Assembly (NCBI RefSeq): GCF_042680125.1
Contig: NZ_JBHTNY010000029.1
Source of the DNA: Robinsoniella peoriensis
GTDB taxonomy: Bacteria > Bacillota > Clostridia > Lachnospirales > Lachnospiraceae
DNA: 64,000 nucleotides
Reading direction: 5' to 3' (one strand)
In this document: in pieces, positions 33,799 to 43,308 of the stretch
How positions within the stretch are numbered: the first letter of the stretch is position 1
Layout: each line of letters opens with the position of its first letter
Made by a program: the position numbers and the translations under genes
Notes under the pieces: model-generated
Seen by the model: only the letters and a program-made list of their open reading frames with translations
Database searches by the model: none
Told to the model about the DNA's origin: nothing

Positions 33799-35796
33799 CT
33801 AACAGATTTCTTCCAGTGATCCCTCCCGGACAAATACAGGTATCTCATCAATCGGTGCATTTACATTGATTTCCTGCCCACCCTGATACTCTTTATTGTC
33901 ATGAATATTCCGCCACTTACCATCAGGCAGATATACCTTGCGCTGCCTTTCATTTTCATATAGTACCGGTGCTACCAGAAGATCCGGGCCAAACATATAC
34001 TCGTCCTCTGTGTCCCAGCATTTATTGTCCTGTGGGAAATCGTAAAATAATGGGCGCATCACCGGTGTTCCTTTTTCATGAGCTTCCTTCATGATCCTTG
34101 TAATATAGGGCTTCATCTTTTCTCTCAGCTCCATATACTTTGTACAGACTGACAGGACCTCTTCCCCATAAGACCAGACTTCATTTTCTGCTCCGCTGAT
34201 GTGTTTACCACCTCCGGTTGTTCCAAGCGCCTCCTTAAAGGGTTCACGGAAACCATGCAGACGAAATACAGGACAAAATGCTCCAAATTCAAACCATCGG
34301 ATCAGACACTCTTTGAATTTATCATCCTGAATGTTTCCTCCATGGAATCCTCCGATATCTGTCGTCCACCAGGGAATTCCTGATAATCCCATATTCAGCC
34401 CGGCTGCCAGCTGGTTACGCATAGAGCGAAAAGACGAATCAATATCCCCGGACCACACCAGGGCTCCGTATTTCTGAGACCCTGCCCAGGCACAGCGCAG
34501 CAGGTTTACGATATTTTCCTGTCCCTCTGCTTCCATTCCCTCATATGCCATTTTGGCATATTCTCTGGGATAGATGTTTCCCACTTCCATATCTGCCCCT
34601 TTAAAATAGCGGTAGTGGCTGTACTCATATCCGGTAAATTCAGGTTCTGCCTCATCCAGCCAGAAAATTTTAATTCCCAGATCATAATAGTTCTGACGGA
34701 TTTTATTCCACACATAGGCTCTGGCTTCCGGATTTGTCGGATCAATGACACATGCATCTCCCAGCTGGCCAATCCGCTTCCCATATTCCGAGCGTGTCAG
34801 ATATCCCAACTCTTCCATCTCTTTATAATTTTCACTCTGTGCATCAACCGTAGGCCAGATAGAGACCATCAGCTCGATACCCATTTCTTTTAACTCGTCC
34901 ACCATTTTCTTGGGATCCGGCCAATAATCCAGATCAAACTTCCAGTCCCCCTGATTGGGCCAATGGAAGAAATCTACTACAATGACCGATATTGGCAGCC
35001 CCCGCCTTTTATACTCCCTGGCTACCTCCATAATTTCATCCTGGGTCTGATACCGCAGTTTGCACTGCCAGAATCCCATTCCATATTCCGGCATCATCGG
35101 AACTTTGCCCGTGGCATTAGCATAAGCTTCTTCTATTTCTGACGGGGAATCTCCGGCAGTGATCCAGTAATCCATCTGCCTGGTTGAATGAGCGATCCAC
35201 TCCGTCACATTTTTACCAAACGTAACATAGCCGATTGCCGGATTATTCCAAAGCATTCCATATCCTTTATTAGAAAGTACAAAGGGGATGCTTGCCTGGG
35301 AATTGCGGTGAGCCAGTTCCAGCGTACAGCCCTTCACATCCAGATATGGCTGCTGATATTGCCCACATCCATATAGCTTCTCCCCTTCATTTGGCTCAAA
35401 CCGTACCATCAGACGATAGTTATCGGTATTGGGATGGGGTTCAAAGGTTCTAGGTACAATTTCAAGGGCACTGTTGAACTCCTTCCGCCCCTGGACTTCT
35501 TCCCGGATCCGCTCATATTCTTCCAGTAAAAGTTCCCCCTTATTATTTTTAAAACGCAGTTTGCCGGTGGGTGTAATTTCACAGCGGAGTTTGCCATTTA
35601 CCAGAACAGTATCTCCATTCTCCTTATATACCTTACTCTCACATACTGCCGGATCCAGTAATGCCCCGTTATCCTCTGTAAGAAACTCATGACGCTGTGT
35701 GGCACGGACACGAAAACTGTTTTCCCCCCAAGGTTCAATACATAGTAACTCCTTATCAAAACGTCTCAGTATTTTATTTCCCAAACATTTAATCAT
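33799..35796 (-). CDS. Glycoside hydrolase family 31 protein (alpha-xylosidase/alpha-glucosidase, XylS-like)
   Basis: 665 residues. The GH31 catalytic residues are visible: nucleophile D381 in IFWLDEAEPE and acid D451 in ALVWSGDIDSSF. It differs clearly from the YicI-type neighbour (no KTDFGERIP), so the two enzymes probably act on different linkages or on successive steps. No signal peptide. The longest frame begins at a GTG at 35865, but family members start close to MIKCLGNKILRRFDKELLCI, so the ATG at 35796 was taken; no strong ribosome site decides this (ATG at 35808 is the alternative). Confidence 0.88.
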   Translation of the reverse strand: MIKCLGNKILRRFDKELLCIEPWGENSFRVRATQRHEFLTEDNGALLDPAVCESKVYKENGDTVLVNGKLRCEITPTGKLRFKNNKGELLLEEYERIREEVQGRKEFNSALEIVPRTFEPHPNTDNYRLMVRFEPNEGEKLYGCGQYQQPYLDVKGCTLELAHRNSQASIPFVLSNKGYGMLWNNPAIGYVTFGKNVTEWIAHSTRQMDYWITAGDSPSEIEEAYANATGKVPMMPEYGMGFWQCKLRYQTQDEIMEVAREYKRRGLPISVIVVDFFHWPNQGDWKFDLDYWPDPKKMVDELKEMGIELMVSIWPTVDAQSENYKEMEELGYLTRSEYGKRIGQLGDACVIDPTNPEARAYVWNKIRQNYYDLGIKIFWLDEAEPEFTGYEYSHYRYFKGADMEVGNIYPREYAKMAYEGMEAEGQENIVNLLRCAWAGSQKYGALVWSGDIDSSFRSMRNQLAAGLNMGLSGIPWWTTDIGGFHGGNIQDDKFKECLIRWFEFGAFCPVFRLHGFREPFKEALGTTGGGKHISGAENEVWSYGEEVLSVCTKYMELREKMKPYITRIMKEAHEKGTPVMRPLFYDFPQDNKCWDTEDEYMFGPDLLVAPVLYENERQRKVYLPDGKWRNIHDNKEYQGGQEINVNAPIDEIPVFVREGSLEEIC

Positions 35797-35812
35797 ATTT
35801 ATACCCATTACA

Positions 35813-35834
35813 TATTGCAGGCTTGCCTGCAATA
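35813..35834 (-). promoter_or_regulatory. Perfect 22-base palindrome in the leader of the second GH31 gene
   Basis: TATTGCAGGC and its exact complement GCCTGCAATA are separated by TT. It lies 16-38 bases before the start codon and could be an RNA hairpin that modulates translation, or an operator. Confidence 0.45.
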
Positions 35835-35942
35835 CTGCCACAATAAAACAGGCTGAAAGAATCACACCGTGGCATCCTTTCTATCTCATAATTTTCTTTC
35901 AACCTTATACCTCTCGTATATCGCAGTCCCGCATTCTTTCAC

Positions 35943-36812
35943 CTATTCTTTTACTGCCCCGGCAGTCAGACCGCCAACAATATATTTCTGTAAAAAAACA
36001 AAAATAATGACAACCGGAAGAACAAGGATGGCACCATATGCCATAATGCAATTCCATTTTGTTCCATACTTACTCTGGAATTTATAAATATTTGCAGTCA
36101 ACGGCCTCATTTCAGGTTTTACATTAAAGGTCATTGAGTATGCCAGATCATTCCATCCATTTAAGAAAGAAATAACTACAACCGTTATGATACCGGTCTT
36201 GATAGCCGGCAGCATGATTTTGAAAAAAGATTTATACACACCGCATCCGTCAATACGTGCAGCATCATCCAGTGAGGTGGGAATGGATTTAAAATATGGC
36301 CTTAGAGTAACAATAATAAAAGGTACGGTACCCGATGCAATCGCAAGTGCCGGTCCAATATAAGTCCCCAGTAATCCAATCTTATTAAAGATAAGGTACA
36401 TTGGTGTCAGCATCAGGGATGCCGGAAGCATCTGGGTAACTAAAAAGGTCAGCAGGAATCCTTTCTGACCCGGAACCTTATACCGGCCCATTCCATAAGC
36501 TGCAGGTACACCGAATACCAGGGAAATACACATGGCACAGACTGCAATGCAGGCACTGTTTTTCAGCGATACCAGAAAATCCTTATCCTGCAAATTCTGA
36601 AGCCATGGATCAAAAGTAAACTGATGGGGATAATAGGTCACTAGTTTTCCAAAAGACTCCATGTCTGTCTTAAAGGACATACTGATCAGCCAGTAAATGG
36701 GAAACAGAAAAACAATTGCTATCAGCACAGAGATGATGCAGTATATTGCATTAACCCTTACCGATTTATAACGAAAAATTTGAAATCCCCTTGCCTTCAT
36801 CTTTTCATTCAT
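35943..36812 (-). CDS. Carbohydrate ABC transporter permease (MalG/LplC type)
   Basis: 289 residues with six transmembrane helices and the EAA loop DDAARIDGCGVYKSFFKIML. It is the inner permease partner of the gene at 36814-37707, one base away from its stop codon. AGGAGG lies 9 bases before the ATG. It belongs to the same sugar locus as the two GH31 enzymes and probably imports their oligosaccharide substrate. Confidence 0.93.
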   Translation of the reverse strand: MNEKMKARGFQIFRYKSVRVNAIYCIISVLIAIVFLFPIYWLISMSFKTDMESFGKLVTYYPHQFTFDPWLQNLQDKDFLVSLKNSACIAVCAMCISLVFGVPAAYGMGRYKVPGQKGFLLTFLVTQMLPASLMLTPMYLIFNKIGLLGTYIGPALAIASGTVPFIIVTLRPYFKSIPTSLDDAARIDGCGVYKSFFKIMLPAIKTGIITVVVISFLNGWNDLAYSMTFNVKPEMRPLTANIYKFQSKYGTKWNCIMAYGAILVLPVVIIFVFLQKYIVGGLTAGAVKE

Positions 36813-36813
36813 A

Positions 36814-37707
36814 CTAATCGTCCTCCTTTGCAGTGAGTCTCAGGTAGAACAATCCAATGATAAATAAACAGCAGAACAGTATCATAGCCGATGCCGCCCC
36901 TTTGGAGAATTCATACTGCGTAAACGACAGCGTATAGGAATAGGTTCCCAGTACATCAGTGGAATTTAATGGACCTCCCGCCGTCATAACAAACATTAAG
37001 TCAAATGCCTTAAAAGTATAGATGAAGCCCAGCATCAATACAGACAAGATAGCCGGTTTCATAAGCGGCAGCGTTATATGCAGAAAACGCTGGAGTTTGT
37101 TTGCACCATCCATGGAAGCACTTTCATAAATATCGTCCGATATTCCCGTAAGTCCGGAGGTTAAAAGAAGCATGTTAAATGGAATTCCAACCCAGCAGTT
37201 AACGGCTATAACCGCGATCAAAGCGGTACTGGTGCTTACCAGCCACTCTACCGGAGTATGTATCACTCCCAGTTTCATTAATAAATTATTGATTACACCC
37301 TCTGTTACGCCAAACATATTTTTACCAAGCAGTGCGGTAACGGACATTGGCATCATATAGCCAATTAAAACAAGTCCACGAATCGGTCCTGCAAAGGTAA
37401 ACTTTTTAGAAAAGAACATTGCAAACAGAAAACCTATGGTAAACTGTACCACCAGACACGCGATGGTAAAAATAAAGGTATTCCGAATTACCAGCTGGAA
37501 AGTCGAATCCTGAAATAACTGCATATAATTCTGTAATCCTACAAATACGGATGCCCCTGACTTAAAGTTTTTAATATTCGTATTTTTAAAGCTGAGTATA
37601 AAGTTATAAATCAGGGGATATCCCAAAATCAGAATCATATAGAGAAATCCAGGCAGTATAAAAGTATATCCTTCAAATCGTTTCTTCTTTGCCATACTCA
37701 TTTTCAT
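36814..37707 (-). CDS. Carbohydrate ABC transporter permease (MalF/LplB type)
   Basis: 297 residues, six transmembrane helices, EAA loop YESASMDGANKLQRFLHITL. It pairs with the following permease. A stable intercistronic hairpin separates it from the binding-protein gene. No ATPase is encoded nearby. Confidence 0.93.
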   Translation of the reverse strand: MKMSMAKKKRFEGYTFILPGFLYMILILGYPLIYNFILSFKNTNIKNFKSGASVFVGLQNYMQLFQDSTFQLVIRNTFIFTIACLVVQFTIGFLFAMFFSKKFTFAGPIRGLVLIGYMMPMSVTALLGKNMFGVTEGVINNLLMKLGVIHTPVEWLVSTSTALIAVIAVNCWVGIPFNMLLLTSGLTGISDDIYESASMDGANKLQRFLHITLPLMKPAILSVLMLGFIYTFKAFDLMFVMTAGGPLNSTDVLGTYSYTLSFTQYEFSKGAASAMILFCCLFIIGLFYLRLTAKEDD

Positions 37708-37731
37708 AAATAATCCACATCCTTTCTATAT

Positions 37732-37759
37732 CAGGACGGGCGATTTCACGCCCGTCCTG
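37732..37759 (-). other. Intercistronic hairpin between binding protein and permease genes
   Basis: Perfect 11-bp stem CAGGACGGGCG/CGCCCGTCCTG with a 6-base loop and no T-run. Such hairpins commonly stabilise the upstream binding-protein message or partly stop transcription, giving more binding protein than permease. Confidence 0.7.
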
Positions 37760-37781
37760 TATCATTGCCCTCCCGAATTTC

Positions 37782-39161
37782 TTATTTTTGTACTGCAATG
37801 GGAGTCTCCTGTAGGATCGGATTAATTACTGCTGCTGCTTCTTTCATAGCTTCTTCGCCGGTTTTATTACCAAGCAGTGCTGACTGTTCTGCCGTATATA
37901 AAGCTTCTGATATTGTAGGCCATGACTCGTGAGGGCCTCTTGCTACCGCATAGTTCATTTCATCACTGAAAACTGCAAATCTTTCGTCATCTGACCATGT
38001 GGTATTCAGTGCGACGGAATCTTCACGAACCGGGAATTTGCCTGCACCTTCGCACCAGGCTGCATTGTTCTTTGCGCTGGTCATCCATTTTAAGAATGTA
38101 ACGCAGGCTTCTTTTGCTTCACTTCCGGCGCAAACGCCAAAGTTCTCACCCCCGATGACAGATGCAAACCTCTTATCTTTTGGAAGCAGTGCGATCTTGT
38201 ACTCAAATGCACCTTTGATCCCTTCATCAAACTGTGCCAGCTGCCATGTACCGGATTCCAGCATCGCTGCTTTTCCTGCACAAAACGCATTATAAGAATC
38301 AGACTGAGACCAGTTTACAACTTCCTTACTCATATAGCCTTTGTTTACTAACCCCGCCAGGTAGTCTAAAGCCCGGGCAGCTTCCGGTGAATCTGTGGAT
38401 GCTACGTCAGCTCCTGCAGAGTACAGCCATGGAATAAACTGGAACGTTCCCTCCTCGGTACCAATTGCTGACATAGCAAAACCATATACACCGTCTGCTG
38501 CATTCGTAGTTTTGGCACATACCTCTTCAAACTCATCCCAGGTCTCCGGTGCTTTATCAAAACCGGCTGCTTTCAGCATGTCCGCATTATAAGCGATTGC
38601 CAGACAGTTGGAGTTATTAGGTATCCCATAAATATTACCGTCCGCATCCTTACAGCTGCTGAGGGGTCCTGGATAAAACTGTTCTAAATCCTTCCAGTCC
38701 TTCATTTGATCTGTAATATCTTCAAATACGCCCAAAGAAATGTAAGAAGCCATATCCGGTGAATCTACCATTCCGATATCCGGAAGTTCTCCTGATACAG
38801 CACCTATGGTGTACTGTTTCATCAGCTCTTCACGGGAAATATACGTACATACAATATTAATATCACTCTGCATGGAGTTGTATTCTTCCACCATTTTTTC
38901 CAGTATCGGTGCTTCATGTTCAAAATAGTGCCATAAAGTAACTTCTTTTCCTCCGTTCGATGCCGGTTTACTATCCCCTGCTGCTGTATCCGGTGCCGTT
39001 GTCTCTCCTCCGGCTTCTGTGGTCTGGGCAGCCGCAGCCGGATCTGTGCCTTTTTCCGTGGCGGAACTTCCGGATGAAGAACTGCCGCACCCGCTTACAA
39101 GGCCTGTTATCATCATTCCCGCCAAAGCTGCCGCAGCCAATCTCTGATACCTCTTTTTCAT
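37782..39161 (-). CDS. Sugar-binding lipoprotein of an ABC transporter
   Basis: 459 residues. Lipoprotein signal (MKKRYQRLAAAALAGMMITG, lipobox LVSGC), a Ser/Thr/Ala-rich linker of about 45 residues, then a family 1 solute-binding fold (KEVTLWHYFEHEAPILEKMV, YGIPNNSNCLAIAYNADMLK, GKAAMLESGTWQLAQF). It captures an oligosaccharide outside the cell; the neighbouring alpha-xylosidase suggests a xylose-containing alpha-glycoside. The promoter region carries a direct-repeat array. Confidence 0.93.
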   Translation of the reverse strand: MKKRYQRLAAAALAGMMITGLVSGCGSSSSGSSATEKGTDPAAAAQTTEAGGETTAPDTAAGDSKPASNGGKEVTLWHYFEHEAPILEKMVEEYNSMQSDINIVCTYISREELMKQYTIGAVSGELPDIGMVDSPDMASYISLGVFEDITDQMKDWKDLEQFYPGPLSSCKDADGNIYGIPNNSNCLAIAYNADMLKAAGFDKAPETWDEFEEVCAKTTNAADGVYGFAMSAIGTEEGTFQFIPWLYSAGADVASTDSPEAARALDYLAGLVNKGYMSKEVVNWSQSDSYNAFCAGKAAMLESGTWQLAQFDEGIKGAFEYKIALLPKDKRFASVIGGENFGVCAGSEAKEACVTFLKWMTSAKNNAAWCEGAGKFPVREDSVALNTTWSDDERFAVFSDEMNYAVARGPHESWPTISEALYTAEQSALLGNKTGEEAMKEAAAVINPILQETPIAVQK

Positions 39162-39198
39162 AGTTTGTTTCCTCCTTTTTCGTATTTAAGATGTATTC

Positions 39199-39204
39199 AT
39201 TATA
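39199..39204 (-). promoter_or_regulatory. -10 box of the binding-protein gene
   Basis: On the minus strand TATAAT lies about 38 bases before the start codon. The expected -35 position holds only TTTATC, a weak match, as expected for an activator-dependent promoter. Confidence 0.5.
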
Positions 39205-39234
39205 ATAATATTAGTTTAAATGATAAACTTAATA

Positions 39235-39295
39235 TTTTAAGATAACGGATACAATTTTAAGATACAATTTTAAGATTGGAGGAAAATTTTAAGAA
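39235..39295 (-). repeat. Array of four TTTTAAGAT direct repeats (probable YesN operator)
   Basis: Plus-strand copies start at 39235, 39255, 39268 and 39287 (the last reads TTTTAAGAA), spaced 20, 13 and 19 bp. A degenerate copy, ATTTAAGAT, starts at 39184. The array lies directly upstream of the weak -35 of the binding-protein promoter and downstream of the AraC-type regulator gene. Two-turn spacing suits an AraC-family activator. Confidence 0.65.
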
Positions 39296-39307
39296 TTAGT
39301 TCTATTT

Positions 39308-40048
39308 TTATTTCGCATTTACTTTCAGAAACTCAGCAGCACTGATGCCCTCAACCTCACGAAATACTTTGCTGAAATACTTCGGATCAGAAAAACCCAC
39401 ATGGTAAGGCACTTCTTCTTTTGGTATTCCCTTATTTACCAAAAGTCCCTTTGCCACTTCAATCCGGTAGTGCTTTAGAAATTTCGAAAATGTTACTCCG
39501 ATTTCTTTATTAAAGAGATAGCAAAAATATTCCTGGGTCATACCCAGGTCTTCCGCCAGATCTTTTTGGCTGATTTTCGCAGAGTAACTCTTTTCAATTA
39601 TATTTAACGCTTTTATAACCAGGGGATGGGCTCCCGGATATTTTTTCTGCAGATCTTTAATCCCGTCTTCCAGATACAGCTTCTCCTTTTTGGAAAGGCG
39701 TACCAGTAGTTCTTCTACATCCTCATAAGTTACCGGTTTAATCAGATAATCCTGTACTTCAAGTGAAATTGCCTGCCTGGCTACGTCAAATTCTTCATAG
39801 GCACTTATAATTACAAACTGTGTGGAAATTTCCATCGCATGAACAGCCCTTATCAGGGATAATCCATCCATATAGGGCATTTTGAGATCGGTAAATACGA
39901 TTTCGGGCTTCAAAATATGTATCAGCTCCAGTGCCTGTTTTCCATCAGAGGCTTCCGCCACAATCTCATATTCATCCGATATGGTGGTAATGAGATTCCG
40001 TAATCCTCTTCTTGCCCTTTGCTCATCTTCTACAATCATAATCTTCAT
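39308..40048 (-). CDS. Response regulator with AraC-type DNA-binding domain (short YesN type)
   Basis: 246 residues: receiver domain (MKIMIVEDEQRARRG, phospho-acceptor Asp in IVFTDLKMPYMDG, Lys in YLIKPVTYED) joined almost directly to two AraC helix-turn-helix motifs (ISQKDLAEDLGMTQEYFCYL, PYHVGFSDPKYFSKVFREV). It lacks the 250-residue middle region of the other two YesN proteins in this window. Its start overlaps the kinase gene by 26 bp, with CAGGAGG upstream. Probable activator of the downstream glycoside locus through the TTTTAAGAT array. Confidence 0.92.
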   Translation of the reverse strand: MKIMIVEDEQRARRGLRNLITTISDEYEIVAEASDGKQALELIHILKPEIVFTDLKMPYMDGLSLIRAVHAMEISTQFVIISAYEEFDVARQAISLEVQDYLIKPVTYEDVEELLVRLSKKEKLYLEDGIKDLQKKYPGAHPLVIKALNIIEKSYSAKISQKDLAEDLGMTQEYFCYLFNKEIGVTFSKFLKHYRIEVAKGLLVNKGIPKEEVPYHVGFSDPKYFSKVFREVEGISAAEFLKVNAK

Positions 40049-41876
40049 AAGCTACCTCCTGTATACTGTATGGTCTTGGAATTAAAAATGTAAATCTGCA
40101 TCCTTTCCCGTAAGATGTCTCAAGGGAAACCTGAAGCTTGCTTCCATAGTACATTTTCATCCGGGTCACTACATTGGATATTCCGATCCCCACCTCTTTT
40201 TCTTTTGAGATCACCGGATTAGACAGCACTTCCTGAATGATTTTTTCCCTTTCCCGGGTCATCCCCATACCATTATCTTCTATTGACAAACAAAGGTATT
40301 CTCCCATTCCGGTGCCAGTGATATGGATCATCCCCCCTTCCTCTCTGCCTTCAAACCCATGCAGTATGGAATTTTCCACAAAAGGCTGAAGCATCAGCTT
40401 CCTGCAGGGCCACTGATCATACTCATGATTAAATTCAATGCTATAATCAAATACATTTTCAAGCCGTTCCTTCTGCAGATACAGATATTGCTCAATCCAT
40501 GTAATTTCCTGATACATATAGACATTCTGGTGCTTTTGGTCAAAAGTATAGCGTAAAATATTAGACAGTTTTTTCAGCAGGGTGGAGACCTTATAATTTC
40601 CACTTTCGATTGCCTCATAGTTAATAGCATTCAAGGTATTACAGATAAAATGTGCGTTGATCTGGGACTCCAGGGCTTCCCGCTCCGCCCTCTGCTTCAT
40701 TTTCAGGGATTCCACAACTTCCAGATGCTGTCCTTCTACCTGACGGTTCATTTTCCGGATGGCATGCATCATCTCATTATATTCATTTGCCAGCTGCCAG
40801 ATTTCATGTGTCCCCTTAATTTCAATACGCTCCTGCATATTTCCCTTCTTTACATTTTTAATGGAGCGGTTAATAGTATCCACCGGCTTTAGAATTCTTT
40901 GTGTCACCCAGAACAGAATCAATAAAATACCTATAATAACAAGGGCGTAAAGGGCAATCGCTCTGGTATACATTTCGTTTACCTTTGCCTGAAGCGCATT
41001 CTTATTAATTGCAATGTTCAAATTCCAGTCAAAGACACCGATCGGCTTGCTTAAGTCTGTCAAATGTTCCTCTTTTATATAATCGTCCATTTTCTTCCCA
41101 TTGTTCTGACTGTTGGTATGATAGAATATTTCCCCTGACTTATCAGAAATAAATCCCTGTGCCACATCATCCTTGCTCCCGCTCAACTGCCCAATCAGGT
41201 TGTCCAATACATCCCTTTTAAAAGTTACAATCATTATGTATTCGATGTCCTGATAAAAGTGCTTTCCCCGTACCGGATATGCAATATGCATAAACTGCTT
41301 AGACGCATCACCCGGATGTTCGCTGGGCTTGGTAATTACCTGATACCTGGGCAATGCCATACTTTTTGAAATCTCATTTACCACTATGAAAGTATCAACC
41401 AGAATATTGTTATTCTTGTCATTCCAGATATTCACTACATTAATGGTATTTTCATTACGTTCATACTGGTAAACCAGTCCATCTTTTGACGCAATTGCAA
41501 TTGCCGCAATATACTGGGAATATCGCGCATAATTAGCCAGTAGATTCTTCAGGTCTTTGGTATTGCGGGCGATATTCTCGGGATTGGTGCTATATTCATT
41601 GATCAGATCTGCATTTGTATCATCCACTGCTATTTCAGAACCTATCTTAATAAAATCATCCATTTGATTTTTAATATTCTGATTTACGGATGACAATAAC
41701 ATTTTTTCAGTGTCATACGTGCTGTCAATCAGATATTTTAAATATTCATTTTTCAGATAATACTGCATAACAACTACTACCAGCAAAACGGCAAAACAGA
41801 TTGCGGCGGCAAAAGAGCACCACATATGAGAACGGCAGTATATCCGGACCCGCTTACAGACTTTACGTATATTCAT
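40023..41876 (-). CDS. Membrane sensor histidine kinase (YesM family)
   Basis: 617 residues. An N-terminal transmembrane helix (about 22-40) is followed by an extracytoplasmic sensor domain of about 240 residues, a second helix near 295, HAMP, a His_kinase domain with INAHFICNTLNAINYEA (usually NPHFLYNTL) and an ATPase with PFVENSILHGFEG, EDNGMGMT and GIGISNVVTRMKMYYG. It should phosphorylate the short YesN-type regulator. Two ATGs are possible: the one at 41876 lies 9 bases after GGAGGAG; the one at 41885 is too close to that site. Confidence 0.9.
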   Translation of the reverse strand: MNIRKVCKRVRIYCRSHMWCSFAAAICFAVLLVVVVMQYYLKNEYLKYLIDSTYDTEKMLLSSVNQNIKNQMDDFIKIGSEIAVDDTNADLINEYSTNPENIARNTKDLKNLLANYARYSQYIAAIAIASKDGLVYQYERNENTINVVNIWNDKNNNILVDTFIVVNEISKSMALPRYQVITKPSEHPGDASKQFMHIAYPVRGKHFYQDIEYIMIVTFKRDVLDNLIGQLSGSKDDVAQGFISDKSGEIFYHTNSQNNGKKMDDYIKEEHLTDLSKPIGVFDWNLNIAINKNALQAKVNEMYTRAIALYALVIIGILLILFWVTQRILKPVDTINRSIKNVKKGNMQERIEIKGTHEIWQLANEYNEMMHAIRKMNRQVEGQHLEVVESLKMKQRAEREALESQINAHFICNTLNAINYEAIESGNYKVSTLLKKLSNILRYTFDQKHQNVYMYQEITWIEQYLYLQKERLENVFDYSIEFNHEYDQWPCRKLMLQPFVENSILHGFEGREEGGMIHITGTGMGEYLCLSIEDNGMGMTREREKIIQEVLSNPVISKEKEVGIGISNVVTRMKMYYGSKLQVSLETSYGKGCRFTFLIPRPYSIQEVAYEDYDCRR

Positions 41877-42216
41877 GGTGAACATCTCCTCCTGTCATTT
41901 CCATTCAAAGTTTAAAGCTTGGGAAATATGGCTGTATGGTAGTATTATATCATCATAAAAATTGGGATACAATAATATAGTTTTTTAATTAAACAAATAC
42001 TTAATTAAACTATTTACGGCTCACTGGGGATTATTTTTAGAAATAGCCAGAAATGGTATAGATATTACTGAATTTAGAATTTTAGATTTTATATATAAAT
42101 TTTTCCAAAAGTAAATATGATTGCAGGAACAAATTCGTATGATAGCGTATGCTTCTATGATATGCCGGAAAACGGGCAATACCCGCTTCCATTCATACCA
42201 TAATTTTTGCCGCTTC
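41877..42216. other. Non-coding region upstream of the second YesMN pair
   Basis: 340 bp, AT-rich. It holds the ribosome site of the kinase gene and presumably its promoter. No terminator was recognised for the KamA-family gene's neighbourhood, and no RNA gene or repeat is visible. Confidence 0.5.
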
Positions 42217-43308
42217 TTAAAGCCAGCACTGCCCTTCCTCTATCTTCTTTGTAAAGATTCGTTCATAATCTTCCTCATCCTTTGCCTGGTGATATTTAAA
42301 CAGCATTTCCCCTGCATTCAGGCTTCCCAGAATCTCAATTTTTCCTGTTTCATGGGATAAAATATAACGAATACATTTTCCCAGACCATTTTGCATATTT
42401 TTTGCCTGATCTACAATATCGCAGCCCCGTTTTAAAGGTACCTGAAACTGAGACTTCACTCCGGTCACGGGACGGCATTGGAATACGTAATAGGGCACTA
42501 TGCCAATACGTGTTAAATTTTTCAAAAGAGTTCCCAGGGTCTGGGGATGATCATTCACCCCTTTTATTAAAACAGTCTGATTTCTGACGATGATTCCCGC
42601 AGCGATTAAACTTCTTACTGCTGCTTTTGATTTTTCTGTAATTTCATTGGGATGATTGAAATGTGTCACCACATAGATTTGTTTCTTTTCACTATAAGTG
42701 CGTAAGATATTTATTAAATCAGGATCTTCTAAGATTCTGTCCGGAAATGTTACTGGTGTCCTGGTTCCAAAGCGGATGCAGTCGATATGTTCGATACGGC
42801 TCAGACTGTATAGATACTGTTCGATTACTTCATCATCATTTAAAAAGGCGTCTCCACCGGATATTAAAACATTGCTGATCTGTGAATGATTTTTTATATA
42901 TTGCATCATCTCATCAAAATGACTGGCAATTTCTTCATCCGACAGTCCCACCAGCCGTTTCCGGAAACAATGCCTGCAATACATGGCACATTGGTTTGTA
43001 GAAAGAATCAGTACGGTTTCCCTGTATTTGTGCTGCATTCCCACGATTACGGTATTGCTTGCTTCCCCACTGGTATCAAAACTTCCTCCCAGGTCCGTCT
43101 CTCGGATATTGGGGATGCACATCTTTCGAACTGGGTCATCCGGATCATCTGCATGGATAAGTGAAAAGTAATACAATGGTACGGACATCGGATAATGCTC
43201 CAATATTTCCTCCATTTTGATTACTTCTTCATTAGACAATTTAAGGACTTCTTTTAATTCCTTTGCAGTGGTGATGTTGTTCTCTAACAGTTTCTTCCAA
43301 TTGTTCAT
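42217..43308 (-). CDS. KamA family radical SAM protein (lysine 2,3-aminomutase-like)
   Basis: 363 residues. The radical SAM motif is C107-x3-C111-x2-C114 in STNQCAMYCRHCFRKR, with VLISGGDAFL as the SAM-binding glycine motif, TRTPVTFP and RNQTVLIKGVND as in lysine 2,3-aminomutases. It is shorter than clostridial KamA (about 416 residues), and the substrate (free lysine, or lysine on EF-P as for EpmB) cannot be settled. The start at 43308 has GGGGGTG 8 bases upstream; the frame extends to 43386 without a ribosome site. Monocistronic. Confidence 0.85.
   Translation of the reverse strand: MNNWKKLLENNITTAKELKEVLKLSNEEVIKMEEILEHYPMSVPLYYFSLIHADDPDDPVRKMCIPNIRETDLGGSFDTSGEASNTVIVGMQHKYRETVLILSTNQCAMYCRHCFRKRLVGLSDEEIASHFDEMMQYIKNHSQISNVLISGGDAFLNDDEVIEQYLYSLSRIEHIDCIRFGTRTPVTFPDRILEDPDLINILRTYSEKKQIYVVTHFNHPNEITEKSKAAVRSLIAAGIIVRNQTVLIKGVNDHPQTLGTLLKNLTRIGIVPYYVFQCRPVTGVKSQFQVPLKRGCDIVDQAKNMQNGLGKCIRYILSHETGKIEILGSLNAGEMLFKYHQAKDEEDYERIFTKKIEEGQCWL

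Noticed and set aside
39184..39295. CRISPR-like array
   Set aside because: The repeated unit is only 9 bases, spacing is uneven, and the context is a promoter; operator repeats are the better reading.
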